Shown here: positions 1 to 5,261 of the stretch, piece by piece
Layout: every line of letters starts with the position of its first letter
Position numbering within the stretch: the stretch's first letter is position 1
DNA from: Ramlibacter sp.
GTDB taxonomy: Bacteria > Pseudomonadota > Gammaproteobacteria > Burkholderiales > Burkholderiaceae
Assembly (NCBI GenBank): GCA_014376915.1
Contig: JACMQP010000502.1
Span: 1 to 8,537 of the forward strand
Direction: 5' to 3'
DNA: 8,537 nucleotides
Translations under genes and position numbers: made by a program
The notes under the pieces: generated by a model
Databases searched by the model: none
The model's input: the letters and a program-made list of their open reading frames with translations, nothing else
What the model was told of the DNA's origin: nothing

Positions 1-515
1 ACGTTCTGCAGAAACATGCCGTAGTCCACCAGCGAACCGCGTTCCAGGACACGGTCGATGGTGAACATGAAGCCCAGCGGCGCGTCGAAGAAACGGTAGT
101 TGCGCTGGTGCTGCGCGTGCATCTTGTCCTTGTCGCCTTTGGTGATGCCAAGCAGGCCGTACAGGCTCCAGCCGTTCTCGCGACGCCGGTCGATGTACGG
201 GCTGACCCACTTGCGCGGGTAGTAGTCGTATTCCTCGCGGTACTCCGAGGCCAGTTCCGGATTGGCGTAGAGCGCGTCGTGGGCCGCGCAGACCTGGTCC
301 GACAAGCGCGTCAGGCTCGCACCCTGCAGCACGTACACCTTCCACGGCTGGGTGTTGGTACCTGAGGGCGCGCGGCTGGCCACTGCCAGGATCTCCTCAA
401 TGGCTTCACGCGCCACCGGCGTGGGCAGGAAGGCCCGGGCCGAGAACCGGCTGCTGATGGCAGCGTCGACGCTGTCCGGGTCCGAGACCACGGTGCTGAC
501 TTGGGAAAGGATCAC
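1..515 (-). CDS. Nitroreductase family protein, partial (C-terminus off the left edge)
   Basis: This is an FMN-dependent nitroreductase-family oxidoreductase that would use NAD(P)H to reduce nitro compounds, quinones or similar acceptors in the cytoplasm; the true substrate cannot be told from sequence. About 171 residues are visible and the frame runs off the window before a stop. The family's N-terminal FMN-binding block is clear: SRFSARAF at about residues 22-29 and SRAPSGTNTQPWKVYV at about 47-62. Further on are WSLYGLLGITKGDK and a segment reading FFDAPLGFMFTIDR, both typical of the fold. The start is GTG at 515-513, preceded by GGAGG about 8 bases upstream, and it overlaps the TGA of the upstream thioesterase remnant (GTGA). 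It is the third and last visible member of a minus-strand operon with the deacetylase-like gene. Confidence in the family is high, and low for any specific substrate. Confidence 0.9.
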   Translation of the reverse strand, partial: MILSQVSTVVSDPDSVDAAISSRFSARAFLPTPVAREAIEEILAVASRAPSGTNTQPWKVYVLQGASLTRLSDQVCAAHDALYANPELASEYREEYDYYPRKWVSPYIDRRRENGWSLYGLLGITKGDKDKMHAQHQRNYRFFDAPLGFMFTIDRVLERGSLVDYGMFLQN

Positions 516-619
516 TGCAGTGCCTCCAGGACGGTTTTGAGTTGCGCGGAAAGCTGCGTCGGGCGGCGCTGCTGGCGGTCGATGTAGACGAGCACCAAGT
601 GGCCCGCGGCAGCGGTCAT
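512..619 (-). pseudogene. Acyl-CoA thioesterase (hotdog fold) remnant, 35 codons
   Basis: This short frame begins ATG at 619-617 and ends TGA at 514-512. It is too short to be an enzyme. After MTAA its product reads AGHLVLVYIDRQQRRP and ends in a helix-like tail LSAQLKTVLEALQ. This resembles the last beta strand and C-terminal helix of YbgC/FadM-type 4-hydroxybenzoyl-CoA-thioesterase family proteins, which are usually about 130-150 residues. The catalytic Asp region and most of the hotdog domain are absent. The ATG overlaps the deacetylase stop (ATGA) and the TGA overlaps the nitroreductase GTG (GTGA). The frame is therefore open and both joints are those of an intact translationally coupled operon. 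That fits an in-frame internal deletion of roughly 100 codons. Alternatives are an assembly collapse, or a chance resemblance in a short spacer that merely couples translation. Confidence 0.6.
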
Positions 620-1545
620 CGCGGTTGATTCTGCCAGCGCTGCCAGTATTGCACCGCGACCCGGAAGGTGTTCAGTTGCACCTGCACCGTGTCTTCGATC
701 CGCACGCCGTAGCCGCCGGCCATCGCGAAGGCCAGCGGGACGCGCTTGTGGAAGGCCCAGTCGAACACCCGCCGGTCGCGCGCCTCCAGCCCGTCCCAGG
801 TGAGCTTGAGCCGGCCCAGGCGATCGCCCTCGTGCGGGTCGGCGCCGGCGAGGTAGATCACCAGCCCCGGCTCGAACCGGCGATCGAGCTCTGCGAGCGC
901 CAGCTCCAGCGCCTGCAGGTACTCGTCGTCGCGACAGTCATCGGGCAGGTCGACGTCCAGGTCGCTGGCCTCCTTGCGGAACGGGAAATTCTTCTGCCCG
1001 TGCAGCGACAACGTGAACACCGTCGGGTCGCCCTGGAAGATGCGGGCGGTGCCGTTGCCCTGGTGTACGTCGAGGTCGATCACCGCGACCCGCAGCGGGC
1101 GGGCGTGCGCCCGGGCCCACTCCGCTTGCAACAGGCGGGCGGCCACGGCGGCGTCGTTGAAGACGCAGAAGCCGCCGCCCTTGTCGGCCTGGGAATGGTG
1201 GGTGCCGCCGGCGATGTTGGCCGCTACGCCCTCTTGGCAGGCGGCGCGGCAGGCGGCGATGGTGGCGCCGACCGAACGGCGCGCCCGTTCGGCCATCGCG
1301 TCGCTCCAGGGAAAGCCGATCTCGCGCATCGCCTGCGGGCTGATCGAGCCATCGACGATGGACTTGATGTAGGCCGGGCTGTGGGCCAGCGCCAGTTCGC
1401 CGTCGCTGGCCGGCTCGGCGTGCTGCAGGCGGATCTCGGGCCGCTCGGCGGCGAGCCGGTCGCGCAGCAACTGGTACTTGGCCATCGGGAACCGGTGGCC
1501 GGCCGGCAGCGGCAGCACGAACTGGGTCGCGTAGAAAACCTGCAT
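616..1545 (-). CDS. Histone deacetylase-like zinc amidohydrolase
   Basis: This is a 309-residue member of the arginase/deacetylase fold that includes AcuC, acetylpolyamine amidohydrolases and eukaryotic HDACs. It probably removes acyl groups from lysine, polyamines or small amides in the cytoplasm; the physiological substrate is unknown. The active site looks complete. It has the His-His pair in GGTHHS (H116, H117), FCVFND at about 126-131, and VIDLDVHQGNGT with D157 (charge relay) and D159 and H161 (zinc ligands). AGADPHEGD supplies the third zinc ligand, D236, and AGGYG carries the transition-state tyrosine Y279. Length is normal for bacterial homologues. The start is ATG at 1545; no convincing Shine-Dalgarno sequence precedes it (ACTCAAG only). 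It heads the minus-strand operon and overlaps the thioesterase remnant by 4 bases. It diverges from the phasin gene across a 192-base intergenic region. Confidence 0.93.
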   Translation of the reverse strand: MQVFYATQFVLPLPAGHRFPMAKYQLLRDRLAAERPEIRLQHAEPASDGELALAHSPAYIKSIVDGSISPQAMREIGFPWSDAMAERARRSVGATIAACRAACQEGVAANIAGGTHHSQADKGGGFCVFNDAAVAARLLQAEWARAHARPLRVAVIDLDVHQGNGTARIFQGDPTVFTLSLHGQKNFPFRKEASDLDVDLPDDCRDDEYLQALELALAELDRRFEPGLVIYLAGADPHEGDRLGRLKLTWDGLEARDRRVFDWAFHKRVPLAFAMAGGYGVRIEDTVQVQLNTFRVAVQYWQRWQNQPR

Positions 1546-1598
1546 CTTGAGTTTGTGTAAAGTCGCGAGGGCCAGGTTTTAGAGGCGGACTTCTAGAA

Positions 1599-1612
1599 TG
1601 GTGCAACGCAGC
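1599..1612 (+). promoter_or_regulatory. Second PhaR/PhbF-like operator (imperfect)
   Basis: TGGTGC-AAC-GCAG-C matches the TG-N-TGC-N3-GCAA-N pattern at every fixed position except the last A. It lies 59 bases upstream of the better copy and just ahead of the putative -35 of the phasin promoter. The core TGC-N3-GCA is symmetric, so it could be read from either strand. It could bind the PHB regulator cooperatively with the downstream site, or influence the divergent deacetylase operon. Support is the motif match only. Confidence 0.4.
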
Positions 1613-1621
1613 AAAACCCCC

Positions 1622-1649
1622 TTGCGCTGGCTGCTGCCTTCCCTATAAT
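1622..1649 (+). promoter_or_regulatory. Sigma-70 promoter of the phasin gene
   Basis: A perfect -10 hexamer TATAAT lies at 1644-1649. A weak -35, TTGCGC at 1622-1627 (3 of 6 consensus), is spaced 16 bases upstream. Transcription would start near 1656, giving a leader of about 80 bases. The strong -10 with a poor -35 sits between two operator-like sequences, which fits an abundant but regulated granule protein. Confidence 0.65.
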
Positions 1650-1657
1650 TCAACCCA

Positions 1658-1671
1658 TGCTGCACTGCAAC
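1658..1671 (+). promoter_or_regulatory. PhaR/PhbF-type operator at the phasin transcription start
   Basis: TGCTGC-ACT-GCAA-C matches at every fixed position the pattern TG-N-TGC-N3-GCAA-N that I recall for PhbF, the PHB-synthesis regulator of Herbaspirillum seropedicae (PhaR family). It begins 8 bases after the TATAAT box, so it overlaps the expected transcription start, a position where a bound protein would block RNA polymerase. In this family the repressor also binds PHB granules and lets go of DNA when PHB accumulates, so phasin is made only when there is polymer to coat. The regulator gene is not in this window. Confidence 0.65.
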
Positions 1672-1737
1672 ATAACAAGGCCGATGGGGCCGGTTCAGGG
1701 CAGATGACGATTCCACCTCACCATCAGGAGATTGATT

Positions 1738-2280
1738 ATGCTGACCCCCGAACAAATCATGGCCGCCCAAAAGGCTTCCGTCGAAACCCTCTTCGGCCTG
1801 ACCACCAAGGCTTTCGAAGGCGTTGAAAAGCTCGTCGAGCTGAATGTCACCGCTTCCAAGGCAGCGCTGACCGAAGCCGCCGGCACCACGCAGGCTTTCC
1901 TGACCGTCAAGGACGCGCAAGAGCTGCTGGCCCTGCAAGCCGCCCTGTTTCAGCCCCTGGCTGAGAAGACCGCCGCTTACAGCCGCCACCTGTACGACAT
2001 CGCTTCGGGTGCCGGCGCAGAATTCGGCCGCGCCCTCGAGACGCAAGCCGCCGAAACGCAGAAGAAGTTCCTGGCCGTTGTCGACAACGCCGCCAAGAAC
2101 GCTCCCGCCGGCAGCGAGACCGCTGTTGCAGTGTTCAAGAGCGCCGTTGCCGCCGGCAACAACGCCCTGGAATCGGTGCAGAAGGCTGTCAAGCAGGCTT
2201 CCGACGTCGCCGAAGCCAACTTCAACGCGGTCGCCAACACCGCAGTGAACGCCTCCAAGACGACTGCCAAGAAGCGTTAA
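1738..2280 (+). CDS. phaP: Phasin (PHB granule-associated protein)
   Basis: This is a 180-residue phasin that coats polyhydroxyalkanoate granules, controlling their number and size. The N-terminal block [23 protein letters not shown], read in two parts (residues 4-13 and 14-26), is the recognisable start of the PhaP family common in betaproteobacteria. The rest is almost entirely alanine-rich amphipathic helix, with a conserved [19 protein letters not shown] stretch near residues 123-141 and a basic tail ending TTAKKR. There is no signal peptide or membrane segment, as expected for a cytoplasmic granule-surface protein. Start choice: ATG at 1738 has AGGAG 7 bases upstream; an in-frame TTG at 1732 is less likely. 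The gene stands alone, with its own promoter and operator upstream and a terminator downstream. Codon choice (AAG, CTG, GCC, CGC) is strongly biased, consistent with high expression. Confidence 0.93.
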   Translation: MLTPEQIMAAQKASVETLFGLTTKAFEGVEKLVELNVTASKAALTEAAGTTQAFLTVKDAQELLALQAALFQPLAEKTAAYSRHLYDIASGAGAEFGRALETQAAETQKKFLAVVDNAAKNAPAGSETAVAVFKSAVAAGNNALESVQKAVKQASDVAEANFNAVANTAVNASKTTAKKR

Positions 2281-2385
2281 TCGCTTTTTGAAAGGCGCCA
2301 AACTTCAACAGTCACTCGGCAGAACGCGAGTTCTTCAGGTTGTCTCCTCGGGTCCTTTCGACACCTTACGGTTCAGGGATCCCTT

Positions 2386-2416
2386 AGGTGCCGGTCGCGA
2401 GACCGGCGCCTTTTTT
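2386..2416 (+). terminator. Rho-independent terminator of the phasin gene
   Basis: An 11-pair stem (AGGTGCCGGTC against GACCGGCGCCT, with one G-T wobble) closes a GCGA tetraloop and runs straight into TTTTTT at 2411-2416. It lies about 105 bases after the phasin stop. Its T tract overlaps the stop codon of the convergent patatin gene (TAA at 2417-2415). On the minus strand the hairpin is not followed by a T run, so it should be a one-way terminator. Confidence 0.92.
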
Positions 2417-3332
2417 ATGGGGGCAGCGGAACGCTCTTCACCTCGACCGCCGCCTTGAGCTGGGGCAGGAGCCGCAGCATTGCCGCCCGGCCTGCCTCGA
2501 TGGCCTGCTTGCGCGAAGCGAAATCGGCGCTGCCCACGCCCACCAGTGCCGGCCGGACAACGATGTCGGCCTCGCGCAGCTCGTAGCTATTGATGCTCTT
2601 GCCCATGATGGCGAAAGTCTGCAGCAGGATCTGCAGCGGATCGCCGGCCGGGTTGCCTTCCGGTGCGCTGGAAATGTCGACGGCGACGACCAGCTCGGCG
2701 CCCATCTGCTTCGCAAAACGTACCGGCACTGGCGAAACCAGGCCACCGTCGACGTAGTCGTGGCCGGAGATCCGCACCGGCAGGAACAGCGCCGGCACCG
2801 CGCTCGACGCCCGCACCGCCGTCCCGGTGTCCCCACGCTGGAACAGCACCCCCTGGCCGCTGTTGAGATCGGTGGCGACGATGCCCAGCGGCAGCGGCAT
2901 GGCCTCGAGCAGCTTGCCGCCGACCTGGGCGTTGACGTAGCGGGCCAGAGCCTCGCCGCGCAGCATGCCGCGGTTGAAGATCGGCAGCGTCCAGTCGGCA
3001 AAAGCGGCCTCTTCCATCTCGAGGGCCACTCGCTGCAACTGGGCGCCGCTACGGCCGCTCGCGTAGAGCGCGGCCACCAAACTACCGGCGGAGGTGCCGG
3101 CCACCAGTTGGGGCTTGAGCCCGGCTTCTTCCAGCACCTGGATCACGCCGACGTGGGCAAAGCCACGCGCTGCGCCGCCGCCCAGCGCGAGACCGATCCT
3201 GGGCGGTCGCCGGGCCAGCGCTGCCGGCGGTTCTGCAGATGGGACGGCAGCAGGCCGGGAAGCGCAGCCGGCCAGCTCGGCGGCTGCCAGCACCAGGCAG
3301 AAGCACCGGATCGTCAATGTGTTGTGCTGCAT
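2415..3332 (-). CDS. Patatin-like phospholipase, predicted lipoprotein
   Basis: This is a 305-residue patatin-family acyl hydrolase (RssA/YlbK-like) expected to hydrolyse phospholipids or other lipid esters with a Ser-Asp dyad. The oxyanion-hole motif GGGAARG is at 51-57, the nucleophile elbow GTSAG at 79-83 with Ser81, and the catalytic Asp195 in YVDGG. The N-terminus has a short hydrophobic signal ending in LAGC, a lipobox with Cys23, followed by a Pro/Ala-rich linker. The enzyme is therefore probably a lipid-anchored envelope protein rather than cytoplasmic. The start is taken as ATG at 3332, not the in-frame TTG at 3335; no Shine-Dalgarno sequence is visible upstream. It is convergent with the phasin gene and divergent from the iron-binding protein gene. 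The Fur-like palindrome reaches into its start codon, so iron repression is likely. The physiological substrate is unknown. Confidence 0.9.
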   Translation of the reverse strand: MQHNTLTIRCFCLVLAAAELAGCASRPAAVPSAEPPAALARRPPRIGLALGGGAARGFAHVGVIQVLEEAGLKPQLVAGTSAGSLVAALYASGRSGAQLQRVALEMEEAAFADWTLPIFNRGMLRGEALARYVNAQVGGKLLEAMPLPLGIVATDLNSGQGVLFQRGDTGTAVRASSAVPALFLPVRISGHDYVDGGLVSPVPVRFAKQMGAELVVAVDISSAPEGNPAGDPLQILLQTFAIMGKSINSYELREADIVVRPALVGVGSADFASRKQAIEAGRAAMLRLLPQLKAAVEVKSVPLPP

Positions 3333-3335
3333 CAA

Positions 3336-3364
3336 TTGAGAATGATTCTTGTTTGATTTATTAT
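3336..3364 (+). promoter_or_regulatory. Sigma-70 promoter of the iron-binding protein gene
   Basis: The -35 TTGAGA (3336-3341, 5 of 6 consensus) and -10 TATTAT (3359-3364, 5 of 6) are separated by an ideal 17 bases. Transcription would start near 3371, about 34 bases before the GTG start. The Fur-like site covers the -35 and most of the spacer, an arrangement that permits direct repression. On the other strand GATAAT at 3365-3360 could serve as the -10 for the divergent patatin gene, but no good -35 goes with it. Confidence 0.7.
3337..3351. promoter_or_regulatory. Fur box (ferric uptake regulator operator)
   Basis: TGAGAATGATTCTTG matches the 7-1-7 Fur consensus TGATAATNATTATCA at 11 of 14 fixed positions. 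It is centred on G3344 with perfect 5-base arms (AGAAT/ATTCT). The symmetry resumes after three unpaired positions with ATCAA at 3331-3335 against TTGAT at 3353-3357, giving an extended imperfect palindrome of 27 bases. It overlaps the -35 and spacer of the promoter for the ferric-iron binding protein. Its left end includes the first bases of the patatin ATG. Position and gene context both fit iron-dependent repression of the divergent pair. Confidence 0.75.
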
Positions 3365-3404
3365 CGGCGTCGCCAGGACTTCACCTGTTTCAAGGAATTT
3401 CACC

Positions 3405-4445
3405 GTGATCTACAAGACCTTTGCGACCGCCGCCGTGCTGATCGCCATCGCCGGCGCCGCCGCCGCCCAGGAACAGGTTCTGAACCTGTATTCGGCACGC
3501 CATTACGCCACCGATGAGGCGCTGTACACCGACTTCACCAAGGCCACCGGCATCAAGATCAATCGCGTCGATGCCGATGACGCGGGCATTCTCGCCCGCC
3601 CCAAGGCCGAGGGCGCAGCGTCGCCAGCCGACGTGATCCTGCTGGTCGACGCCGCCCGCCTGTACAAGGGCGAGGTTGAAGGCCTGTTCCGCCCGATCAA
3701 GTCGCCGGCGCTGGAAGCTGCAATTCCGGCGCAGTACCGCGCCAAGGCCACGCCCGAAGGAACGCCGTGGTTCGGCTTTTCCACCCGGGCCCGCGTGATC
3801 GTCTACGACAAGCTGAAGGTCAAGCGCGAGGACGTGGACACGTATGAGGAACTGGCCGATCCGAAGAACAAGGGTCGGATCTGCATCCGCTCCGGCTCGC
3901 ACCCCTACAACCTGTCGCTGTTCGGCGCCGTCGCCGAGCATTTGGGCGAGGAGAAGGCCGAGGCCTGGCTCAAGGGCGTGGTTGCCAACCTGGCGCGCGA
4001 CCCCAAAGGTGGTGACACCGACCAGATCAAGGGCGTGGCTTCCGGTGAATGCCAAGTGGCCGTCTCCAACACCTACTACATCGCCCGGCTGATCCGCTCG
4101 ACCAATCCAGAGGAGCGGGCTCTGATGGAGCGGGTGGGCGTCGTCTTCCCGAACCAGGCCAGCTGGGGCACGCACGTCAACATCGCAGGCGGGGCGGTGG
4201 CGAAGAACGCGAAGAATCCGGCCAACGCCGTGAAATTCCTCGAATACCTCGCCGGCGCCGAGGCACAGAACTATTTTGCGAACGGCAACAACGAGTGGCC
4301 GGTCGCGGTCGGTGTGAAGGTGAACAACCCGGCCCTGCAGTCCATGAGCGGCGGCGGCTTCAAGAGCGAAACCATCCCGATCGCCGCCATTGGCGCCAAC
4401 CAGGTCAAGGTGCAGCAGATGCTGGACCGGGTCGGGTTCCGGTAA
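3405..4445 (+). CDS. Ferric-iron ABC transporter periplasmic binding protein (FutA/FbpA type)
   Basis: This is a 346-residue periplasmic binding protein of the FbpA/FutA class, which captures Fe3+ and hands it to an inner-membrane permease and ATPase. A classical signal peptide is seen (basic MIYK start, hydrophobic core, AGAAAA-Q near residue 21/22). The mature protein opens with LNLYSARHYATDEALY, the family signature that includes a metal-ligand Tyr (Y34). The adjacent tyrosines in VSNTYYIARL (Y224, Y225) are the other expected iron ligands, and GTPWFGFSTRARVIVYD is also characteristic. The start is GTG at 3405 with AAGGAA 7 bases upstream. No permease or ATPase gene follows; the next gene is a dehydrogenase, so the partners must be elsewhere. 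Regulation is by the overlapping promoter and Fur box just upstream. Confidence in the family is high. Confidence 0.93.
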   Translation: MIYKTFATAAVLIAIAGAAAAQEQVLNLYSARHYATDEALYTDFTKATGIKINRVDADDAGILARPKAEGAASPADVILLVDAARLYKGEVEGLFRPIKSPALEAAIPAQYRAKATPEGTPWFGFSTRARVIVYDKLKVKREDVDTYEELADPKNKGRICIRSGSHPYNLSLFGAVAEHLGEEKAEAWLKGVVANLARDPKGGDTDQIKGVASGECQVAVSNTYYIARLIRSTNPEERALMERVGVVFPNQASWGTHVNIAGGAVAKNAKNPANAVKFLEYLAGAEAQNYFANGNNEWPVAVGVKVNNPALQSMSGGGFKSETIPIAAIGANQVKVQQMLDRVGFR

Positions 4446-4447
4446 AC

Positions 4448-4475
4448 GATAATTTGACGCTTGCGTGAACGTCAA
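4448..4475 (+). promoter_or_regulatory. Putative LiuR-type operator with -10 element before the dehydrogenase
   Basis: Between the iron-binding protein stop and the dehydrogenase start, TTGACG (4454-4459) and CGTCAA (4470-4475) form perfect 6-base inverted arms around a 10-base centre, CTTGCGTGAA. The left 16 bases (TTGACG-CTTG-CGTGAA) are also nearly self-complementary. The whole 22 bases differ at three positions from the palindrome made of TTGACGTTTAC joined to GTAAACGTCAA. I recall that palindrome upstream of acyl-CoA and branched-chain catabolic genes in Burkholderiales under MerR-family LiuR control. GATAAT at 4448-4453 could be a -10 placed directly ahead of it; no good -35 is seen. 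The downstream gene's predicted role fits this regulon. Confidence 0.5.
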
Positions 4476-4487
4476 CCAGGAGCATTC

Positions 4488-5246
4488 ATGGACATCCAGG
4501 GCAAAGTTTTCATCGTGACCGGCGGCGCTTCGGGCCTGGGTGAAGGCACGGCCCGCATGCTGGCAGCCAACGGCGCCACGGTGGTGATCGCCGACATGCA
4601 GGTCGAAAAGGGCGAAGCCATCGCCCGCGAGATCGGCGGCGCCTTCGTCAAATGCGACGTCAGCCAGGAAGCGGACGGCCAGGCCGTCGTGGCCAAGGCA
4701 GTGTCGCTCGGCAAGCTGATGGGCCTGGTCAACTGCGCCGGCATCGCACCCGCGGAAAAAACCGTTGGCAAGAACGGCGCCCACAACCTCGGCGTGTTCA
4801 GCAAGACCATCATGGTCAACTTGGTCGGCAGCTTCAACATGATCCGGCTCGCCGCCGACGCCATGAGCAAGAACCAGCCGGAAGCCACCGGAGAGCGCGG
4901 CGTCATGATTTCTACCGCCTCGGTCGCGGCTTACGATGGCCAGATCGGCCAGGCAGCGTACAGCGCCTCCAAGGGCGGCATCGTCGGCATGACGCTGCCG
5001 ATCGCGCGCGACCTGGCGCGCAACGGCATCCGCAACATGACGATCGCGCCCGGCATCTTCGGCACGCCGATGATGTTCGGCATGCCCAAGGAAGTGCAGG
5101 ACGCGCTGGCCGCCAGCGTGCCCTTCCCGTCGCGACTGGGCACGCCCGGGGACTACGCCAAGCTGGCCAAACACATCTTCGAGAACGACATGCTGAATGG
5201 CGAAGTGATCCGCCTCGACGGCGCGATCCGGCTCGCGCCCAAATAA
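4488..5246 (+). CDS. Short-chain 3-hydroxyacyl-CoA dehydrogenase (HSD10-like)
   Basis: This is a 252-residue classical SDR closely resembling HSD17B10 / 3-hydroxy-2-methylbutyryl-CoA dehydrogenase. It would oxidise 3-hydroxyacyl-CoAs to 3-oxoacyl-CoAs with NAD+ in fatty-acid or isoleucine breakdown. The nucleotide-binding TGGASGLG is at 11-18. Asp36 (IADMQ) at the end of the second beta strand indicates NAD rather than NADP. NCAGIA is at 82-87, and the catalytic residues are Asn111, Ser145, Tyr158 and Lys162 (YSASK). [14 protein letters not shown] at 183-196 and the C-terminal [17 protein letters not shown] are typical of the HSD10 branch. The start is ATG at 4488 with AGGAG 5 bases upstream; an in-frame TTG at 4461 falls inside the operator-like repeat and is unlikely. 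The gamma-glutamyltransferase begins 15 bases after its stop, so the two are probably cotranscribed. Confidence 0.92.
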   Translation: MDIQGKVFIVTGGASGLGEGTARMLAANGATVVIADMQVEKGEAIAREIGGAFVKCDVSQEADGQAVVAKAVSLGKLMGLVNCAGIAPAEKTVGKNGAHNLGVFSKTIMVNLVGSFNMIRLAADAMSKNQPEATGERGVMISTASVAAYDGQIGQAAYSASKGGIVGMTLPIARDLARNGIRNMTIAPGIFGTPMMFGMPKEVQDALAASVPFPSRLGTPGDYAKLAKHIFENDMLNGEVIRLDGAIRLAPK

Positions 5247-5261
5247 GCCGCCACGGGCCGG

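Noticed and set aside
625..1560. A 311-codon plus-strand frame opposite the deacetylase-like gene
   Set aside because: It has no recognisable domain and mirrors a gene with a complete zinc active site, so it is a codon-bias shadow.
2375..2384. Palindrome AGGGATCCCT just before the phasin terminator
   Set aside because: It has no loop and no T run of its own and sits beside a much stronger hairpin, so there is no independent support for a function.
2388..3356. A 322-codon plus-strand frame opposite the patatin gene
   Set aside because: It would start inside the phasin terminator hairpin, has no family resemblance, and lies antisense to a gene with intact GTSAG and DGG motifs.
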